Position numbers and translations under genes: made by a program. A model generated the notes under the pieces. The model did not search any database and was not told where the DNA came from. It saw nothing but the letters and a program-made list of their open reading frames with translations. From assembly GCF_003660445.1 (NCBI RefSeq), contig NZ_QZVQ01000003.1, positions 62,001-126,000 on the forward strand: a stretch of DNA of 64,000 nucleotides, read 5' to 3'. This document shows positions 27,087 to 37,151 of the stretch, in pieces (the stretch's first letter is position 1; each line of letters begins with the position of its first letter). The stretch is from Croceibacterium ferulae (lineage in GTDB: Bacteria; Pseudomonadota; Alphaproteobacteria; Sphingomonadales; Sphingomonadaceae).

Positions 27087-28379
27087 ATGCGCACCCGCCT
27101 CGCCCTTGCCCTGCTGCTTGCCGTCGCCCCGCTGCCGCTGGCGGCCGAAGTGATCGGCACCATGCAGCCCGCCGCTCCGCTGACGGAGGAACGGATCGCG
27201 CAATTGCCCGCCGCCGAACAGGCAGCCTGGCGCGACTACCTCGCCCGGTCGGTCGCGGCGATGGCGCGGGACAAGGCCGTGCTGGAGGCGGAGCGCGCCG
27301 CACTGGCGGAGGCCGGGCAGCCAACTCCCGCGCCGCCGCCGGACGGCTCCACATCCGGCACGCTGCCGCTGGATCGCGATCCTGTCTGGTATGGCGGCGC
27401 GGAAGCGCGCGCGCTGGCGGACAATGTGGTCAGCTTCCAGACGCCGGCGGGTGGCTGGGGCAAGAACCAGGATCGCAGCGCACCGCCGCGTGTCGCCGGA
27501 CAGCACTGGATCGGGGCCGACCTCAAGGCTGGCCCCTATGCCGCGCAAGACGGTGCCGGCGGCTGGAGCTTCGTGGGCACGCTGGATAATGATGCCACGG
27601 TGACGGAGCTGGGACTCCTGGCCCGCGTACAGGCGCAACTACCCGGTACCGACGGCGAACCCTATCGCCAGTCCTTCCGCAAAGGCATTGCATACCTGCT
27701 GGCGGCAGAGCTGCCGGGTGGCGGCTGGCCGCAGGTCTGGCCGCTGAAGGGCGGCTACCACGATGCGCTGACGCTGAACGACAATGTGCTGGTCGGCACC
27801 ACCGCCCTGCTGCAGCGCGTGGCGGCGGGGAACGACGACTATGCCTTCCTCCCGGCGGATTTGCGGCAGCAGGCGGCAGCGGCAGTGGAGCGGGCGCTGG
27901 CCGTGATGCTGGACACGCAAATGGAGGCCGATGGCCGGCCGACGATCTGGGCGCAGCAATATGACGCCATCACCCGCCAGCCCGCCGGCGCGCGCAATTT
28001 CGAGCCCGTGGCGCTCTCCACCGGCGAAAGCGCCGCCATCCTGCAATTCCTGATGCGCCAGCCGGAGCCGACGCCCGCCATGCGTACCGCGATCACGGCG
28101 GGTGCCGCCTGGTTCGCCGCGCACGCGCTGCAGGACGTCGCTTGGAATGCCTCCGATCCGGAGGCCGGCCGTCTGCTGATACCCGAACCGGGCGCCGGCC
28201 CGCTATGGGCGCGGTTCTACGATCCCGTCACGCAAACGCCAATCTTCGGCGACCGGGACCGCTCGATCCACGACCGGGTGGACGAGATCAGCCGCGAACG
28301 GCGCGACGGCTACAGCTGGTACAACACCAGCGGCAATGCCGTCGCACGCGCCTACGCCCGCTGGTCCGCGCCGGGCTGA
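27087..28379 (+). CDS. Pectate lyase, PL10 (first copy)
   Basis: A 430-residue exported enzyme, with signal peptide to about LPLAAEV. After a helical N-terminal segment of about 90 residues (DYLARSVAAMARDKAVLEAERAAL), the PL10 fold begins at WYGGAEARALADNVVSFQTPAGGWGKNQDRS. Further motifs are TLDNDATVTEL, PGGGWPQVWPL, HDALTLNDN and GRPTIWAQQYD. PL10 enzymes cleave polygalacturonate by beta-elimination with calcium. It has a close paralogue at 46649 with the same architecture. Its stop is directly adjacent to the stop of the convergent dehydrogenase gene. Signal and operon place suggest periplasmic or outer-membrane-facing action. Confidence 0.92.
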   Translation: MRTRLALALLLAVAPLPLAAEVIGTMQPAAPLTEERIAQLPAAEQAAWRDYLARSVAAMARDKAVLEAERAALAEAGQPTPAPPPDGSTSGTLPLDRDPVWYGGAEARALADNVVSFQTPAGGWGKNQDRSAPPRVAGQHWIGADLKAGPYAAQDGAGGWSFVGTLDNDATVTELGLLARVQAQLPGTDGEPYRQSFRKGIAYLLAAELPGGGWPQVWPLKGGYHDALTLNDNVLVGTTALLQRVAAGNDDYAFLPADLRQQAAAAVERALAVMLDTQMEADGRPTIWAQQYDAITRQPAGARNFEPVALSTGESAAILQFLMRQPEPTPAMRTAITAGAAWFAAHALQDVAWNASDPEAGRLLIPEPGAGPLWARFYDPVTQTPIFGDRDRSIHDRVDEISRERRDGYSWYNTSGNAVARAYARWSAPG

Positions 28380-30176
28380 TCACTCCGGCGCGCGCGGCTC
28401 CGCATAGGTGCCGACCAGCTCGCCCGTCGCCAGCACATGCCCCTGCGCCGCCGCCAGCAGCTGGTCGCGCGTGGCGCCCAGCGGCAGGTCGAGCGTGGTG
28501 TCCAGCGCCAGCAGCTGAAAGGCGTAGCGATGCGGCCGGTCGCCGCGCGGCGGACGCGGGCCGTACCAGCCCACATTGCCATTGCTGGTCGCCCCCTGCA
28601 TGATCCCGTCCAGCGCGCCGCCGCTCAGCCGGTCGCGTTCGTTCAGGCCGGCGGGCAGGCTGGTCGTACCGGACGGAATGTTCCAGGCGACCCAGTGGAC
28701 GAACGGCTTGGTGGCGGCGGCATCCGGATCCTCCATCACGATGGCATAGGATTGCGCGCCCGGGACCGCGCTCCAGCCCAGCGCCGGCGAAATGCCCAAG
28801 CCATATTCGCTATGATCCCGCGGGATTGCAGCGTCGGCGGCAAAGGCCGGTGATGTCACCGCCAGCTTCCCCTGCCCCGAAGCGCGCGTTTCCGGTCGCG
28901 CCAGCGCCAGCGGAACGCCGGAACCCTTCGCTGCCTGCTCCTGCATCGGCCCGGCCGGCGGCTGCAGCGGCGCGGCGCGGCCCTGCGCATCGTTGTGAGT
29001 CACGCGATACAGCACGCCATTGGCATCGTCGGAGAACAGCAGCGATCCATCGGCCAGCACGGCCATGCCCGCCAGCCGTCCATAATGGCTGGCGCCATCG
29101 GCGGCCAGGAACCCGCTGACGAAGCTCTCGATCCCCGTTGCCTGTCCGGCCTCGTCAAACCGGACGCGCACCACTTCGTAGCCGGAGGCGGGCCGGCGGT
29201 TCCAGCTACCGCGCAGCGCGACAAAGGCATCGCCCGCCACATCCGGACCGAAGCCGCCACCGGGATGGAACGCCATCTGCATGCCGGCGGAATGCGCGAC
29301 ATGCATCAGCACCGGATTGGTGGAGGCCGCGATCCAGTCGGCCGCCAGGATGCCGCCCGGCGGTTCGTCCTGCGGATTGCGCTGGCCGTCCTCGAACACA
29401 TAGGGCCAGCCATAGCGGTTGCCGCGCTCGAGGAGGTTCAGTTCCTCGCGCTGCAGGTCGTTGCCCAGCCAGTCGATCCCCTGGTCCCAGCCCCACAGCT
29501 GCCCGGTGGTGGGGTGCCAGCCGAAGCCGATGGTGTTGCGCAGGCCGCTGGCCCAGATCTTGCGGTTGCTGCCATCCAGGTTGGCGCGCAGCAGGGCGGC
29601 ATTCTCCTGGCTCGACTCGTCGCAGGCATTACAGGTGGAGCCGGCGCTGATATACAGCATGCCGTCCGGCCCGACCGCCAGCGTCCGGTTCAGGTGCTGG
29701 CCTGCATCGGGCAGGTCGTCGATCAGGGTCCTGACCGTGCCGATCCCGCCATCCGCCTGCAGCGGCGCGCGGAACACCTCCCGTGCGGTCATGAAGTAGA
29801 GCTGCCCGTCATGGATCGTCAGGCCGTGCAGACCGGGGCGGTTGACGATGATCTGCGGCTCGCCATCCGCCTTCCCGTCGCCATCCGCATCCACCAGCCG
29901 GATGATGTCCGCTTCGGACCGGCGGCTGACATAGATGCTGCCGTCAGGCGCAGGCGCGATCATGCGGATGTTGCCCAGCCCCTCGGCCCACACGCCGACC
30001 TTGTAACCATCCGGCACCGTCAGGCTGGCGGCAAAATCCGCCGGCGGCTTCAGCGGCGTGGGTTCGAAATAGTGGGCGTCGACCGGCCGCTTGTCGGCAT
30101 CCTCCGGATGGCTTTGTGCGATGGCCGGGCTGGTGGCGAGCAGGCAGGCGGAGGCGAGCAGCAATGCGGCTTTCAT
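28380..30176 (-). CDS. PQQ-type sugar dehydrogenase fused to a YbhB/YbcL (PEBP) domain
   Basis: A 598-residue exported fusion starting at 30176 after AAAGGGGA; a start 24 bases upstream is possible. The signal peptide ends near PAIAQS. Residues about 45-415 are a soluble quinoprotein beta-propeller of the L-sorbosone dehydrogenase kind (GLHGLTIHDGQLYF, HLNRTLAVGPDGMLYISAGSTCN, RNTIGFGWHPTTGQLWGWDQG). Residues about 437-598 are a PEBP fold (DPDAAATKPFVHWVAWNIP, GWYGPRPPRGDRPHRYAFQL). The first domain may oxidise sugars or aldehydes in the periplasm; the second usually binds small anions. It is divergent from the thioredoxin-reductase-like gene. The substrate is unknown. Confidence 0.85.
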   Translation of the reverse strand: MKAALLLASACLLATSPAIAQSHPEDADKRPVDAHYFEPTPLKPPADFAASLTVPDGYKVGVWAEGLGNIRMIAPAPDGSIYVSRRSEADIIRLVDADGDGKADGEPQIIVNRPGLHGLTIHDGQLYFMTAREVFRAPLQADGGIGTVRTLIDDLPDAGQHLNRTLAVGPDGMLYISAGSTCNACDESSQENAALLRANLDGSNRKIWASGLRNTIGFGWHPTTGQLWGWDQGIDWLGNDLQREELNLLERGNRYGWPYVFEDGQRNPQDEPPGGILAADWIAASTNPVLMHVAHSAGMQMAFHPGGGFGPDVAGDAFVALRGSWNRRPASGYEVVRVRFDEAGQATGIESFVSGFLAADGASHYGRLAGMAVLADGSLLFSDDANGVLYRVTHNDAQGRAAPLQPPAGPMQEQAAKGSGVPLALARPETRASGQGKLAVTSPAFAADAAIPRDHSEYGLGISPALGWSAVPGAQSYAIVMEDPDAAATKPFVHWVAWNIPSGTTSLPAGLNERDRLSGGALDGIMQGATSNGNVGWYGPRPPRGDRPHRYAFQLLALDTTLDLPLGATRDQLLAAAQGHVLATGELVGTYAEPRAPE

Positions 30177-30310
30177 AAGAAGGTCCCCTTTGTTGCTCAT
30201 CAGAATGTTTGGCGGGCCTCCGCGGTCCCGGTGATTCATGCCGGCCGGCCGATTGCCGCCGGGGCCCGCGCTTGGCACAAGGGACCGTACAGCAGGGGAC
30301 AAGACGGTTT

Positions 30311-31927
30311 ATGGAAACGATCGGCCGCGACTTGCGCGAGATGCAGCGTACCCCCCTGGCGCCGGAGCATGTGGCGGCGATCCGCCGCGCCGGACAGGAA
30401 CGGACCTGGCCCGCCGGCACCTTCCTGACGCACCCCGGCGACCCGATCGACCGCTTCGTCTATGTCGAGGAAGGCGAGATCGAGGTCGCCGACGCCTTCA
30501 CCGGCGAACGGCTGGTGCCATCGACGCTGGGGCCGACGCAGTTCATGGCGGAGATCGGCTTCCTGCATGGCGGCAGCTGGTCGATGGCGATGCGCACCGC
30601 CCAGCCGACCCGCGTGGTGGAGGTGCCGCGCGCGGCGATGCTGCAGTTGATGGCACAGGTGCCGGAGATGTCCGACATCATCATCACCGTGCTCGCCGCG
30701 CGCCGCCGCCGCCAGCTGGAGGCACGCGATGCCTCGCTGGTGCTGATCGGGGAGGAGACGGACCGCAACATCCGCCGCATCGCCAGCTTCGCCAGCCGCA
30801 ATCGTGTGCCCTATCTGTCCCATCCGCTGGGCAGTGCCGAGGCGGAGGCGGTCGCCACCAGCTGCGCGATCTCCGCCGACAGGCCGGCCGTGATCTTCGG
30901 GCGCGACAATGTCGTGGCGGACCCCACCCCGCAGACCGTCGCGCGCATGCTCGGCATGAACCTGGACTTCGTGGATGACGAGGAGATCGACGTGCTGATC
31001 GTCGGCGCCGGGCCGGCCGGCGTGGCGGCGGCGGTCTATGCCGGGTCCGAAGGCCTGCGTGCGCTGGTGGTGGACGAAAGCGCCATCGGCGGACAGGCCG
31101 GCACCTCCAGCCGGATCGAGAACTACATGGGTTTTCCCACCGGCATCTCCGGCGCCGACCTGGTGTGGCGGGGCGAGGTGCAGGCGATGAAGTTCGGCAC
31201 CCGCTTCGCCGTGCCGATCCGGGTCGAGCGGCTGGACCGGCTGGAGGATGGCTGCTGGTGCGCCACCTTCGACAGCGGCCAGCGCGTGCGCACCGCCGCG
31301 GTGGTGGTCGCCACCGGGGTGCAATATCGCCGTCTGCCGATCGACCGGCTGGCCGATTTCGAAGGCGCCGGCATCTACTACGCCGCGACGGAGAACGAGG
31401 CGCGGTTCTGCCGGGACGGGCAGGTGGTGGTGGTCGGCGGCGGCAATTCGGCCGGACAGGCGGCGATGTTCCTCAGCCGTGTGGCCCGCAATGTGCGGCT
31501 GCTGGTGCGTGGGCAGACGCTGGCGACCTCCATGTCCAGCTACCTGTCCAGCCGGCTGGAGGCGGACCCGGCGATCACCATCGAATACGGCGCACAGGTC
31601 GCCGCGGTGCATGGCGACGAGCAGCTGGAGGCGGTGACCATCCGCCGACCGGGTACCGAGGAGCAGCTGGACAGCTGCGCCCTGTTCATCATGGTCGGCG
31701 CGGCGCCCAACACCGGCTGGCTGGAAGGGGTGGTGCAGCTGGACGACAAGGGCTTCGTGATGACCGGCGCCTGTGTGGGCAAGGACTCCCCTTACGCTAC
31801 CTCCGCCGCCGGCATCTTCGCGGTGGGCGACGTGCGCGCCGGATCAGTCAAGCGCGTGGCATCGTCGGTGGGGGAGGGATCGGTTGTGATCTCGCGCGTG
31901 TGGGATCACGTGAACACGGGTCGTTGA
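30311..31927 (+). CDS. Cyclic-nucleotide-binding domain + thioredoxin-reductase-like FAD oxidoreductase
   Basis: A 538-residue cytoplasmic fusion. Residues about 15-130 form a CRP-like cNMP-binding domain (THPGDPIDRFVYVEEGEIEV, AEIGFLHGG). A linker of about 90 residues resembles a thioredoxin-like fold. From about 230 there is a thioredoxin-reductase type two-nucleotide-fold region (VLIVGAGPAGVAAAVYA, GGQAGTSSRIENYMGFP, VVVVGGGNSAGQAAMFL, GIFAVGDVR). The redox CxxC expected before the second Rossmann motif is absent; that place reads YYAATENEARFC. It may therefore act as an NADPH:FAD oxidoreductase rather than on thioredoxin. It is convergent with the IclR gene, 3 bases apart. Confidence 0.85.
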   Translation: METIGRDLREMQRTPLAPEHVAAIRRAGQERTWPAGTFLTHPGDPIDRFVYVEEGEIEVADAFTGERLVPSTLGPTQFMAEIGFLHGGSWSMAMRTAQPTRVVEVPRAAMLQLMAQVPEMSDIIITVLAARRRRQLEARDASLVLIGEETDRNIRRIASFASRNRVPYLSHPLGSAEAEAVATSCAISADRPAVIFGRDNVVADPTPQTVARMLGMNLDFVDDEEIDVLIVGAGPAGVAAAVYAGSEGLRALVVDESAIGGQAGTSSRIENYMGFPTGISGADLVWRGEVQAMKFGTRFAVPIRVERLDRLEDGCWCATFDSGQRVRTAAVVVATGVQYRRLPIDRLADFEGAGIYYAATENEARFCRDGQVVVVGGGNSAGQAAMFLSRVARNVRLLVRGQTLATSMSSYLSSRLEADPAITIEYGAQVAAVHGDEQLEAVTIRRPGTEEQLDSCALFIMVGAAPNTGWLEGVVQLDDKGFVMTGACVGKDSPYATSAAGIFAVGDVRAGSVKRVASSVGEGSVVISRVWDHVNTGR

Positions 31928-31930
31928 CCG

Positions 31931-32746
31931 TCAGGCGTCGGGCGCCGTATCGGGCGGACCACCCAGTTCCGCCGTCAGCCGGGCCGCCGCATCGCGCAGG
32001 GCCTGACCGGTCTGTTCCAGATCGGTCAGCTGCGATCCGTCGATCATCGCCAGGAACGGGATTGTCATCGCCGCGGCGAGCTGCCCGTCGAAGCCGAACA
32101 CGGGATAGCTGAGATCGGTGACGCCATTGGTGCGCGCGCTCGGCTGCATCTCGAAGCCTTGCGCCCGCACGGTGTCCAGCCGTTTCAGCGCCGACCGCAG
32201 CGCCGGCCCGCTGCCCAGCAGGCCGATCAGGATCTGCTGGCGGCGCTCCGCCGGGGCGAAGGCCAGCAGCACATGGCCCGAACAGCTGACCGCCAGATCG
32301 ACCGAAGTGCCCAGGCGGATGGCGAAGCCGACCGCCGCCGGGCTTTCCTGCCGATGCACTACGATCCCGCGATCCTGCGCCCGGACGACCAGGTGGCAGG
32401 ACTGATTGGTCGCCGCCGCAAGGTCGAACATGACGGGCGCGGCCGCCTGCGACAGGGTCTGTGCCGGGGTCGCGCGGAACGCCACGTCCAATGCGCGATA
32501 GGTCACGCTGTACCGGTCGTTGCCCGGGTTCTTGCGCAGCCACAGCCGTCGCTCCATCACGATGATGACGCGGAACACCTCGCTGATCGACCGACCCAGC
32601 CGCGCGGCAATTTCGCTGATGGTCAGCCCGCCCTGCTCGTCAGCGAGCAGCTCGAGGATATCGAACCCCTTTTCCAGCGCGGGCGCGGAATAGGATCGTC
32701 CGCCTCCCTCCCGCTGATCGGTCCCGGCTTGCTCCGTCTTGGCCAT
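31931..32746 (-). CDS. IclR-family regulator, probable L-fucose operon regulator
   Basis: A 271-residue regulator. The winged helix spans about residues 20-85 (YSAPALEKGFDILELLADEQGGLTISEIAARLGRSISEVFRVI). The IclR effector domain follows (CHLVVRAQDRGIVVHRQESP, SCSGHVLLAFAPAERR, SYPVFGFDGQLAAAMTIPF). The start at 32746 has AAAGG upstream. It is divergent from the L-fucose operon with 132 bases between, in which two overlapping palindromes lie, so control of that operon is the natural inference. Whether L-fucose, a later intermediate or another sugar acid is the effector is unknown. Confidence 0.88.
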   Translation of the reverse strand: MAKTEQAGTDQREGGGRSYSAPALEKGFDILELLADEQGGLTISEIAARLGRSISEVFRVIIVMERRLWLRKNPGNDRYSVTYRALDVAFRATPAQTLSQAAAPVMFDLAAATNQSCHLVVRAQDRGIVVHRQESPAAVGFAIRLGTSVDLAVSCSGHVLLAFAPAERRQQILIGLLGSGPALRSALKRLDTVRAQGFEMQPSARTNGVTDLSYPVFGFDGQLAAAMTIPFLAMIDGSQLTDLEQTGQALRDAAARLTAELGGPPDTAPDA

Positions 32747-32832
32747 GCCTTTGCGTAGCCTGCGCCGGCGGATTGAGCAATTCATGCCGAAAAAGCTTGC
32801 AGCCGGCTCTTCTGGAAGTAGGTTGCGCATAT

Positions 32833-32863
32833 GAAACCTTGATAAGTGTTTCTGATAACAGAA
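32833..32863. promoter_or_regulatory. Overlapping inverted repeats between IclR gene and fucose operon
   Basis: GAAAC at 32833-32837 pairs with GTTTC at 32848-32852, and TTCTG-ATAA-CAGAA (32850-32863) is a perfect palindrome ending just before the ribosome site GGAGA of the first operon gene. These are candidate IclR operators; the second would overlap the leader of the mRNA. Confidence 0.5.
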
Positions 32864-32878
32864 CCGGAGAGTGAAAGA

Positions 32879-33618
32879 GTGACGAGCAGGCTTGCCGGAA
32901 AGACGGCACTGGTGACAGCCGCCGGACAGGGGATCGGCCTGGCCATCGCCGATGCCTTTGTGGCGGAGGGCGCCCGCGTGTGGCGGCTGGATCGCGACGC
33001 GGACACGCTGGCGGGTCAGGCGAATACGGTCACGCTGGACCTGACCGATGGCGCGGGGATTGCCGCCCTGCCCGGCACCATCGGCCCGGTGGACGTGCTG
33101 GTGAATGCCGCGGGCGTGGTCCATGCCGGCACCGCGCTGGACTGCACCGACGATGACTGGGATGCCGCGGTCGCGCTGAACGCCACCGCCATGTTCCGCC
33201 TGATCCGCGCATTCCTGCCCGGCATGGTGGATGCGGGCGGCGGCTCGATCGTCAACATCGCCTCCGTCGCGTCTTCCATCATCGGGGTACCCAACCGTTT
33301 CGCCTATGGCGCGACCAAGGGGGCGGTGGTCGGCCTGACCAAGGCGGTCGCGGCGGACTTCGTGGCGCAAGGCATCCGCTGCAACGCGATCTGCCCCGGC
33401 ACGGTGGAAACCCCGTCGCTGTTGCAGCGGGTCAGCGAGCAGGCGGCGCGCAATGGCGAGCCGGTGGAACGGACGCTGGCCGCCTTTGCCGCGCGCCAGC
33501 CGGTCGGGCGGCTCGGCCGGCCGGAGGAGATCGCCGCGCTGGCGGTGCATCTGGCGGGCGACGAAAGCGCCTTTACCACCGGCACGGTCGCGGTGATCGA
33601 CGGCGGGTGGTCCGTCCT

Positions 33619-33622
<4 letters not shown>
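32879..33622 (+). CDS. 2-keto-3-deoxy-L-fuconate dehydrogenase (SDR)
   Basis: A 247-residue short-chain dehydrogenase. The GTG at 32879 follows GGAGAG at 8 bases; the earlier in-frame ATG at 32846 would start inside the palindromic operator. Motifs are [15 protein letters not shown] (cofactor), NAAGVV, the [10 protein letters not shown] block, YGATK (Tyr and Lys of the catalytic set) and [11 protein letters not shown]. In the non-phosphorylating fucose pathway this enzyme oxidises 2-keto-3-deoxy-L-fuconate to the 2,4-diketo acid. The call rests on its first place in an operon with fuconate dehydratase, fucose dehydrogenase and FucP. Its stop overlaps the next start (GTGA). Confidence 0.82.
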
Positions 33623-35683
<2,061 letters not shown>

Positions 35684-35684
<1 letters not shown>

Positions 35685-36976
35685 TGGCTTTGGCCCCGAT
35701 CTCGCCCGAACGCTCCGCCCCGCTTGCGCAGACAGGGGGGCAGGGGCGCTACCTGCCGGCGCTCATCATCACGGTCAGCCTCTTCTTCCTGTGGGGCATG
35801 GCCAACAATCTGAACGACATCCTGATCGCGCAGTTCAGGAAGGCGTTCGTGCTGTCGGATTTCGGCACCAGCTTCGTGCAGCAGGTGTTCTATCTCGGCT
35901 ACTTCCTGTTCGCGATCCCGGCATCGCTGCTGATGGGTGCGAAGGGGTACAAGGCCTCCATCGTGCTGGGCCTGCTGCTGTATGGCGCGGGCGCGCTCCT
36001 GTTCTACCCGGCGGCCATGTTGAGCGAGTACCTGCTGTTCCTCCTCGCACTGTTCGTGATCGCCAGCGGGCTCGCCTTCCTCGAAACCGCCGCCAATCCG
36101 CTGATGACGGAGTTGGGCGACGCGGGTGGCGCGGCCAAGCGGCTGAACTGGGCGCAGGCGGCCAATCCGCTGGGCGCACTGGCGGGCATCTGGATCGGAC
36201 GCACCTTCATCCTGTCCGGCATCGAGCATGACGAGGCGGCGCTGGCCGCCATGTCCGCCGCCGACCAGCTGGCATATTACCAGATGGAGGTGCGCGCGGT
36301 GGCGCCGCCTTATGTGGTCATCGGACTGGTCGTGCTCGCCTTCGCCCTGGCGGCGGCGGTGGTCCGCTTCCCGGCGGGCGAGCGCAATGCCACGCAGGAC
36401 GGCATCGGATTGCGCGGGCTCTCCGCAGCCTTCCGCCGACCGCGGCTGGTGGCGGCGGCCGCGGCGCAGCTGATGTATGTCGGCGCGCAGGTCGGGATCT
36501 GGAGCTTCACTATCCGCTATGCCCAAGCCAATGTGCCGGGCATGACGGAGCGGGCGGGCGCCGACGCGCTGTTCGTGTCGCTGCTGCTGTTCGCGGCGGG
36601 GCGCTTCGTCGGCTCCAGCCTGATGAGCCAGGCACGCTCCGCGGTGCTGCTGGCCGTGTGCGCGGGCGCGGCCTGCATCCTGACGCTGGTGGCGGTCATG
36701 GCGCCCGGCGCAGTCGGCCTCTACGCGCTGGTCGGCGCCAGCTTCTTCATGTCGATCCAGTTTCCCACCATCTTCGCGCTGGGCGTGGAGGGGCTTGGGC
36801 CGCTCAGGCGCGCGGGCGCATCGCTGATCATCATGGCAATCATCGGCGGCGCGCTGCTGACCGCACTGATGGGCTGGGTATCGGACCAGGCGGACATCGC
36901 TACCGCCATGCTGGTGCCGACGGTCGCGTTCATCTGCATCGTCATTTTCGCATTTTATGCGAGGCGGAGGGCGTGA
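35684..36976 (+). CDS. fucP: L-fucose permease (MFS)
   Basis: A 430-residue inner-membrane MFS transporter with about 12 hydrophobic segments. Family features are FFLWGMANNLNDILIAQFRKAF, QQVFYLGYFLFAIPASLLM, SGLAFLETAANPLMTELG, RLNWAQAANPLGALAG and SFFMSIQFPTIFALGVEGLG. It co-transports L-fucose with protons. The ATG at 35684 overlaps the fucose dehydrogenase stop. It is the last tightly coupled gene of the fucose operon; a 175-base gap separates it from the GH95 gene on the same strand. Confidence 0.93.
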
Positions 36977-37114
36977 CCATGCAGGCGTGTATCTGCTGGC
37001 GATCCGCCGCGTGGGCCTGATACCCACAGTGCAGCCATGAGCGAGCTGCCCGCGCACATGGCCGAACTGATGGATCCGGCCGCCGGCGTGATCAAGGCCA
37101 TAGTGACGCCGTGA
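36977..37114 (+). other. Gap between fucP and GH95 with possible gene remnant
   Basis: No full gene is seen. Two short readings look protein-like: AGVYLLAIRRVGLIPTVQP in one frame, then LPAHMAELMDPAAGVIKAIV in another, ending in a stop at 37114. The second resembles the C-terminus of zinc alcohol dehydrogenases (DPAxGxIK). This may be the frameshifted tail of a lost dehydrogenase, but the stretch is short and chance is possible. A perfect GAACC-TGC-GGTTC repeat follows just before the GH95 gene. Confidence 0.25.
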
Positions 37115-37151
37115 ACCTGCGGTTCCGGCGTGTGAGCGGAAGGACGTGACG

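Noticed and set aside
31015-31420. Frameshift or sequencing error explaining the missing CxxC
   Set aside because: Reading frame and motifs continue smoothly on both sides, so the absence looks genuine.
30236-31612. Large minus-strand frame across the cNMP-flavoprotein gene
   Set aside because: Repetitive His/Asp/Ala composition and no motif; the plus-strand protein has intact nucleotide-binding motifs.
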